A stretch of DNA of 9,327 bases, taken from contig QMLK01000021.1 in NCBI GenBank assembly GCA_003646705.1, positions 1 through 9,327 on the forward strand, read 5' to 3'. Numbering within the stretch: position 1 is the first letter of the stretch; every line of letters begins with the position of its first letter. This document shows, piece after piece, positions 6,647 to 9,327 of the stretch. The position numbers and the translations under genes were made by a program. The notes beneath the pieces were generated by a model that was given only the letters and a program-made list of their open reading frames with translations, ran no database searches and was not told where the DNA came from. This stretch comes from Deltaproteobacteria bacterium (GTDB lineage: Bacteria > Desulfobacterota > B13-G15).

Positions 6647-6904
6647 TTACCCCCTTTCACAGCATCTTTTGGGGTTGGCGCAGGAGACCCCCTTTTCGCA
6701 GCACCGTTCATCGCCCCTCCCCCACCTCTGGCTGCTCGCCGAAAAGCCTCCCTCCTTGAAGGTGAAGGAGCTCGGCGAAAGGATCCGCTCTATGTCTTTG
6801 CTGCCGCAGTGTTTGCATTCGAGGGGGTCGTCCTTGTCACCCATTCCTTGAAAGATCTCAGAGATCCGTCCACAGGCCTGACAGCGATACTCATAGATGG
6901 GCAT
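6647..6904 (-). CDS. FmdB-family zinc ribbon protein with Cys-rich tail
   Basis: Small putative regulatory or metal-binding protein (85 residues). The N-terminus MPIYEYRC followed by CG (Cys8, Cys11) and the second knuckle CKHCG (Cys30, Cys33) are the signature of the FmdB/CxxC-CxxC zinc-ribbon family, and SPSSFTFKEGGF (43-54) matches the usual Ser/Phe-rich stretch after it. The last 20 residues are unusual in cysteine content: Cys68, 69, 75, 81 and 82, able in principle to bind a further metal or cluster. ATG at 6904 has AAGGAGG upstream. The gene sits 22 bases after a NifX-family gene and five bases before the Gly/Arg zinc-ribbon gene. FmdB was named for regulation of formamidase, but a regulatory role here is only a guess. 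Confidence 0.88.
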   Translation of the reverse strand: MPIYEYRCQACGRISEIFQGMGDKDDPLECKHCGSKDIERILSPSSFTFKEGGFSASSQRWGRGDERCCEKGVSCANPKRCCERG

Positions 6905-6926
6905 CCCCTTCCTCCTTGAGCCGAGT

Positions 6927-7304
6927 TCACCACCTTCCCCTTCCCATGCCCGAGTGGGGGGAAGCGGTGGCGGAGGTCGCCTCCTGGAGCCTTCCCTCCT
7001 TGAAGAGCTCCACGCTCTTCCTCACGGTCCCTTCAGCGCCCACGTAGACCTTCACCCCCGCGGCTTGAAGTCCTGCCATGGCGTTCGGCCCGATATTGCC
7101 CGTGATGACCGCCTGGCCCCCCTTGTTCGCCACGAGTTGAGCTGCCTGCACCCCAGCCCCCCCTGCGGCCATGGCCGCTTGATTCTCGACGGCCTCAAAG
7201 GCCATCGTATCGGTATCGACGATGACGAAGAAGCTACAGCGTCCAAACCTGGGGTCCACGGGGGCATCGAGGTCCGCCCCCGAGGCGGTGACTACGACCT
7301 TCAT
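6927..7304 (-). CDS. NifX/NifB-type metal-cofactor binding domain protein (copy 1)
   Basis: Stand-alone member (125 residues) of the dinitrogenase iron-molybdenum cofactor biosynthesis family, which in nif systems binds cofactor precursors such as NifB-co. The family start MKVVVTASG is followed by DPRFGRCSFFVIVD with Cys23, then AVENQAAMAAGGAG and ITGNIGPNAMAGLQAAGVKVY, the helix-loop expected to cradle the ligand. After residue 100 the tail becomes Ser/Gly/His-rich and ends GMGRGRW, echoing the Gly/Arg/Trp composition of the small proteins in the same run. ATG at 7304 has GGAGG upstream. A second copy lies 18 bases away at 7323-7691, and a third, fused version ends the transporter. With no nitrogenase genes here the ligand is unknown. 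Confidence 0.93.
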   Translation of the reverse strand: MKVVVTASGADLDAPVDPRFGRCSFFVIVDTDTMAFEAVENQAAMAAGGAGVQAAQLVANKGGQAVITGNIGPNAMAGLQAAGVKVYVGAEGTVRKSVELFKEGRLQEATSATASPHSGMGRGRW

Positions 7305-7322
7305 TTCATCCCTCCTTTTCCT

Positions 7323-7691
7323 TCAACATCTCCTGTGGTGTTCCTCACAGGCCCGAGCGCCCCTCAAACTGCCCTCGAGGAAGGCCCCCAGCACCTCATC
7401 CACGGGGGCTGACCCCCCCGTGGTCACCACCTCGATGCCGAACTGCTCGAACATCTCTATGGCCCTGGGGCCCATGCCGCCGGCGATGATCACATGGGCT
7501 CCGAGGGATTTTATGAACTGGGGCACCATACCGGGCACGTGGCTCTGATAGTAGGGATTTTCGACCACCTCCACCCTGAGGACTTGCCCATCTTCCACAT
7601 CCACCACGGTGTAGAAGGGACACCTTCCAAAGTGGGCGCTCATCTGTCCCTTGAGCCCCTCCTGGTCATCGCTGGCTATGGCTATCCTCAT
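7323..7691 (-). CDS. NifX/NifB-type metal-cofactor binding domain protein (copy 2)
   Basis: Second stand-alone NifX-family protein, 122 residues. The order of motifs is MRIAIASDD, then [15 protein letters not shown] with His20 and Cys24, then [20 protein letters not shown] with a further His, [21 protein letters not shown], and the final helix. It keeps the His-Phe-Gly-Arg-Cys arrangement and the His-containing loop that copy 1 lacks, so the two copies probably differ in ligand or partner. The C-terminus is CEEHHRRC, two Cys flanking two His, a likely extra metal site. ATG at 7691 overlaps the Mrp stop by four bases (ATGA), so it is probably translated together with the carrier ATPase. Confidence 0.93.
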   Translation of the reverse strand: MRIAIASDDQEGLKGQMSAHFGRCPFYTVVDVEDGQVLRVEVVENPYYQSHVPGMVPQFIKSLGAHVIIAGGMGPRAIEMFEQFGIEVVTTGGSAPVDEVLGAFLEGSLRGARACEEHHRRC

Positions 7692-8578
7692 CTCCTTTCA
7701 CCCCCTTTTTCCATCAGCTCTTTGCACCTCCGGGCGATCTCCTTCAGGGCTCGGGCGGCATCGGAATCCGGCTCCGAGAGCACGTAGGGAGGACCACTGT
7801 CCCCCTTCTGCACTATCTCGGGATCTATGGGGACCCTCCCGAGGAAGGGGACCCCAAGTTCCCCGGCCGCCCTTTCACCGCCGCCCGTCTTGAAGAGTGG
7901 GATCAGCTCGCCGCAATGAGGGCAGCGCAACCCACTCATGTTCTCCACGACCCCCAGTACCGGCACCTTCAACATCCTGCTGAAGTTGACGGCCTTGCGG
8001 GCGTCAAGCAGGGCCACATCTTGAGGGGTGGTCACCACCACCGAGCCGTCCATCCTCTCCTTTATGAGTTGAGCCGCACTGAGGGGTTCATCCCCGGTTC
8101 CTGGGGGAAGATCCACGATGAGGAAGTCGAGATTGCCCCAGTCAACCTCGGTCAAGAACTGCCTGATGGCTGTGTGTTTCAGCGGACCCCTCCACACCAC
8201 CGGAGAATCGGGATTGGGCAACAGGAAGGCCATCGAGATCAGCCTCAGATTGGGGAATACATCCACGGGCTTTATCCCGTCTTCCCCACCTATCAAGGGC
8301 CTCCAATCGAGGCCGAACATCTTGGGGACGTTGGGACCGTGGATGTCGGCATCGAGCAGCCCCACCTCGTGGCCCTCCTTGGCTAGGGCCGCTGCGATGT
8401 TCACCGCTATCGTGGTCTTGCCCACTCCGCCCTTTCCGCTTATCACCATCATGGCATGCCGGATCCTGCCCAGCTGCCTCTTGAGCCTCTCCTCCTCATG
8501 GGCGCGCTTTTCCTCCTCAGTGCACCTTTTGGCCTCTTCACACGTCGAGCAAGATCTGTCCTTTTCACAACGCTCCAT
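7688..8578 (-). CDS. mrp: Mrp/Nbp35-type Fe-S carrier P-loop ATPase
   Basis: Cytosolic ATPase of the Mrp/ApbC/Nbp35 family that binds a [4Fe-4S] cluster at a dimer interface and delivers it to target proteins; 296 residues. Walker [10 protein letters not shown] is at 48-56, [16 protein letters not shown] at 74-89, the switch DLPPGTGD at 156-163, and the bridging-cluster CPHC at 219-222 within [12 protein letters not shown]. The N-terminus adds four cysteines, Cys4, 10, 13 and 19. The C-x2-C-x5-C part matches the N-terminal cluster motif of eukaryotic-type Nbp35, with a shorter first spacing; bacterial ApbC lacks it. ATG at 8578 has GGGAGG eight bases upstream. It is the first ATPase of the run and is translationally coupled to the NifX copy at 7323-7691. 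The assignment is very strong; client proteins are unknown. Confidence 0.95.
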   Translation of the reverse strand: MERCEKDRSCSTCEEAKRCTEEEKRAHEEERLKRQLGRIRHAMMVISGKGGVGKTTIAVNIAAALAKEGHEVGLLDADIHGPNVPKMFGLDWRPLIGGEDGIKPVDVFPNLRLISMAFLLPNPDSPVVWRGPLKHTAIRQFLTEVDWGNLDFLIVDLPPGTGDEPLSAAQLIKERMDGSVVVTTPQDVALLDARKAVNFSRMLKVPVLGVVENMSGLRCPHCGELIPLFKTGGGERAAGELGVPFLGRVPIDPEIVQKGDSGPPYVLSEPDSDAARALKEIARRCKELMEKGGERR

Positions 8579-8626
8579 CTCTGCCTCCCGCGATAAAAGA
8601 CTGGGACTCCCTTCCCTCGGGGAGGA

Positions 8627-8643
8627 GAGGGGGATACCCCCTC
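8627..8643 (-). other. Small GC-rich stem-loop between genes
   Basis: A perfect seven-base-pair inverted repeat (GAGGGGG pairing with CCCCCTC) with a three-base loop lies two bases after the TAG of the gene at 8646-8966. The following RNA is C/T-rich without a real U tract, so it is a poor intrinsic terminator. It may mark an mRNA end, a processing site or a stability element before the Mrp gene. The remaining part of this 67-base gap holds only the Mrp ribosome site. Confidence 0.45.
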
Positions 8644-8645
8644 AT

Positions 8646-8966
8646 CTATTCCTCCTCCAGTTCTCGAAGCCTTCGGTTGATCTCCTCCAGCTGTTCCTTC
8701 AGGAATTCAGCCTGATCCTTCAGGAGCTCTCTCTCCTGTTCCCTCGTGAGAGGACCCCCCCACGGTGTCCCAAAGAAGGGCCCTGGTCCGAAGAAGGGGC
8801 CCATCGCTCCGGGCCCCCAGGGCCAAAAACCCCAGGGTCCCCATGGCCCCATACCCCAATAGGGACCGCTCCCCCATGGGGCCTTCTCCTCACCCGTCCT
8901 CTCTCCTGACTCGCCTTGGGGGGGATACCCCATGTATCCCCATCCCGGCCCCCAACGTCTTCGCAT
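8646..8966 (-). CDS. DUF5320-like Gly/Trp/Pro-rich protein with C-terminal coiled coil
   Basis: Protein of 106 residues in two parts. Residues 1-70 are low-complexity, rich in Gly, Trp, Pro and Phe (nine Trp in all), with repeats such as GPWGPWGF and GPFFGPGPFFG. Residues 73-106, from LTREQERELLKDQAEFL onward, form an amphipathic charged helix with heptad leucines, a probable coiled coil. This two-part build is typical of DUF5320-type proteins next to NifX/Mrp genes; their role is unknown. The frame could begin at GTG 8975, but that codon is part of the perfect AGGAGGTGA ribosome site, so ATG 8966, eight bases after AGGAGG, is the better start. No signal peptide or membrane helix is evident. 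Oligomerisation through the helix and a binding or scaffold role for the flexible half are inference. Confidence 0.82.
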   Translation of the reverse strand: MRRRWGPGWGYMGYPPQGESGERTGEEKAPWGSGPYWGMGPWGPWGFWPWGPGAMGPFFGPGPFFGTPWGGPLTREQERELLKDQAEFLKEQLEEINRRLRELEEE

Positions 8967-8971
8967 ATCTC

Positions 8972-8980
8972 TCACCTCCT
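8972..8980 (-). promoter_or_regulatory. Strong ribosome binding site deciding the start at 8966
   Basis: AGGAGGTGA on the coding strand is a full match to the anti-Shine-Dalgarno sequence. AGGAGG lies eight bases before ATG 8966, and its GTG overlaps the alternative upstream start, which rules that start out. The same nine bases at the same spacing precede the gene at 9090-9242. Confidence 0.8.
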
Positions 8981-9014
8981 TCGGTCGTCATCCTAAGTCA
9001 CCGAGGTGCGGAGA

Positions 9015-9048
9015 AAGGCCGGGGGCAGGCTGAAATCGCCCCGGCCTT
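9015..9048 (-). terminator. GC-rich hairpin, possible weak terminator or attenuator
   Basis: A perfect ten-base-pair inverted repeat (AAGGCCGGGG with CCCCGGCCTT) encloses a 14-base loop. Reading on the coding strand, the stem is followed by TCTCC, so only a short CTTTCT pyrimidine stretch is present, and termination would be partial at best. It sits 41 bases after the stop of the Trp-rich gene and 48 bases before the next start, the longest gene-free part of the window (8967-9089). Partial termination or mRNA processing here could set small-protein levels apart from those of the downstream enzymes. Confidence 0.45.
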
Positions 9049-9089
9049 CCCCACGATGCCCCGATTTGGGCCAACGCGTCATCCCGGAC

Positions 9090-9242
9090 TTACCACCACC
9101 ATGGCTGCCGAGGGCCGTAGTAGCTCCAAGGCCACCATCCCCACCAAGCCCAACCGGGGATACCGGTGGCCCAGAACCGCCACCTCCAGCCTCGGCCTCT
9201 GCCCCGCCAGCCCCAGCCGGGTCCCCAGAACCACCAGGGCAT
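9090..9242 (-). CDS. Tryptophan-rich 50-residue small protein
   Basis: Short gene that length-limited gene calling would miss. The translation starts [12 protein letters not shown], continues [19 protein letters not shown] and ends GPRQPWWW, with a TAA at 9090-9092. Seventeen of 50 residues are Trp, with Gly, Arg and Pro making up much of the remainder; there is no Cys and no Lys. The central block, Arg-Gly repeats followed by ATG-I-PGW, resembles a motif I associate with DUF5320-like small proteins near NifX genes, from memory. Support for translation is strong: AGGAGGTGA eight bases before the ATG, the same arrangement as the next gene, and similar composition to its neighbours. The function is unknown. 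Membrane-interface or aromatic scaffold roles are possible, as is a translated leader, since a hairpin follows. Confidence 0.72.
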   Translation of the reverse strand: MPWWFWGPGWGWRGRGRGWRWRFWATGIPGWAWWGWWPWSYYGPRQPWWW

Positions 9243-9247
9243 CCTCC

Positions 9248-9256
9248 TCACCTCCT
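9248..9256 (-). promoter_or_regulatory. Strong ribosome binding site of the Trp-rich gene
   Basis: AGGAGGTGA on the coding strand, followed by a second GGAGG that abuts ATG 9242. The AGGAGG core is eight bases from the start codon. This is the main evidence that the 50-codon frame is translated. Confidence 0.75.
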
Positions 9257-9273
9257 TCCCTCTGCAGCCTTTA

Positions 9274-9327
9274 CTACCAGGGCCCCCAGGGTGGACCGAA
9301 GGACCTCATCCTCCCACGGCCCCAGCC
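9274..9327 (-). CDS. C-terminal end of a Gly/Trp/Arg-rich small protein (partial)
   Basis: The frame entering from the right edge reads [17 protein letters not shown] and stops at TAG (9274-9276). Its Gly, Trp, Arg and Pro content matches the two following genes, so it is probably the end of another DUF5320-like small protein, 31 bases upstream of the Trp-rich gene. Only 17 codons are visible. The ATG at codon 7 has GGAGG-like bases too close to act as a ribosome site, so a start outside the window is more likely. Confidence 0.5.
   Translation of the reverse strand, partial: GWGRGRMRSFGPPWGPW

Noticed and set aside
6927..7691. A nitrogen-fixation (nif) cluster, based on NifX, NifU-like and NifS genes
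   Set aside because: No nitrogenase structural genes, NifB, NifE or NifN are in the window, and these families occur widely in non-fixing anaerobes.
8627..8643. Intrinsic terminator separating the small-protein genes from Mrp
   Set aside because: The seven-base-pair stem is followed by C-rich sequence with no U tract, so it is listed only as a stem-loop.
8993..9082. A 29-codon frame on the - strand from ATG 9082 to TAG 8993
   Set aside because: It has no convincing ribosome site, runs through the hairpin at 9015-9048, and lacks the composition of the neighbouring small proteins.
1..9327. CRISPR arrays, tRNA or rRNA genes, insertion sequences, attachment sites
   Set aside because: No spaced direct repeats, cloverleaf-like segments, transposase motifs or terminal inverted repeats were found on reading both strands.

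Overview
The window (9.3 kb, GC-rich) looks like chromosome from an anaerobic, probably thermophilic, Gram-negative bacterium. The anaerobe inference rests on the density of Fe-S and metal-cofactor genes. A Gram-negative envelope is suggested by a Kdo/WaaP-type lipopolysaccharide kinase. Thermophily is only a guess from Arg/Glu/Leu-rich compact proteins and tight gene packing. A deltaproteobacterial or Thermodesulfobacteria-like lineage would fit, but the sequence alone does not prove it.

Layout. The left end (1-676, + strand) holds the C-terminal part of a class I cysteine desulfurase (NifS/IscS). Everything else is on the - strand and reads right to left as one operon-like run of 14 genes, most of them overlapping or separated by a few bases. 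In transcription order: the tail of a Gly/Trp-rich small protein (9274-9327); a 50-residue protein that is one-third Trp (9090-9242); a Gly/Trp/Pro-rich coiled-coil protein of DUF5320 type (8646-8966); an Mrp/Nbp35-type Fe-S carrier ATPase (7688-8578); two NifX-family proteins (7323-7691, 6927-7304); an FmdB-type zinc ribbon (6647-6904); a Gly/Arg-rich zinc-ribbon protein (6420-6641); a DUF169 protein (5803-6423); a MinD-type ATPase with an inserted ferredoxin (4964-5806); an IscU/NifU scaffold (4518-4961); a second ferredoxin-inserted ATPase with a Cys-bearing tail (3416-4546); a DUF4213/DUF364 putative metal-chelation protein (2680-3414); a cation diffusion facilitator fused to a NifX domain (1475-2683); and the LPS-type kinase (673-1509), whose stop codon overlaps that of nifS.

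How the parts may work together (inference). Cysteine desulfurase supplies sulfur, the IscU-like protein is a scaffold, the Nbp35/Mrp ATPase is a cluster carrier, and the NifX proteins resemble binders of metal-cluster precursors. The two ferredoxin-ATPases couple nucleotide hydrolysis to Fe-S chemistry. DUF364, DUF169 and the transporter add metal chelation and transport. No nitrogenase genes are present, so this is better read as a metal-cluster or metal-handling locus of unknown product than as a nif cluster. The accompanying tiny Gly/Trp/Arg-rich and zinc-ribbon proteins are the least understood part. There is no stretch over 300 bases without a gene; the longest gaps (8967-9089 and 8579-8645) each hold a stem-loop. 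No promoter, tRNA, rRNA, CRISPR or mobile element was recognised.
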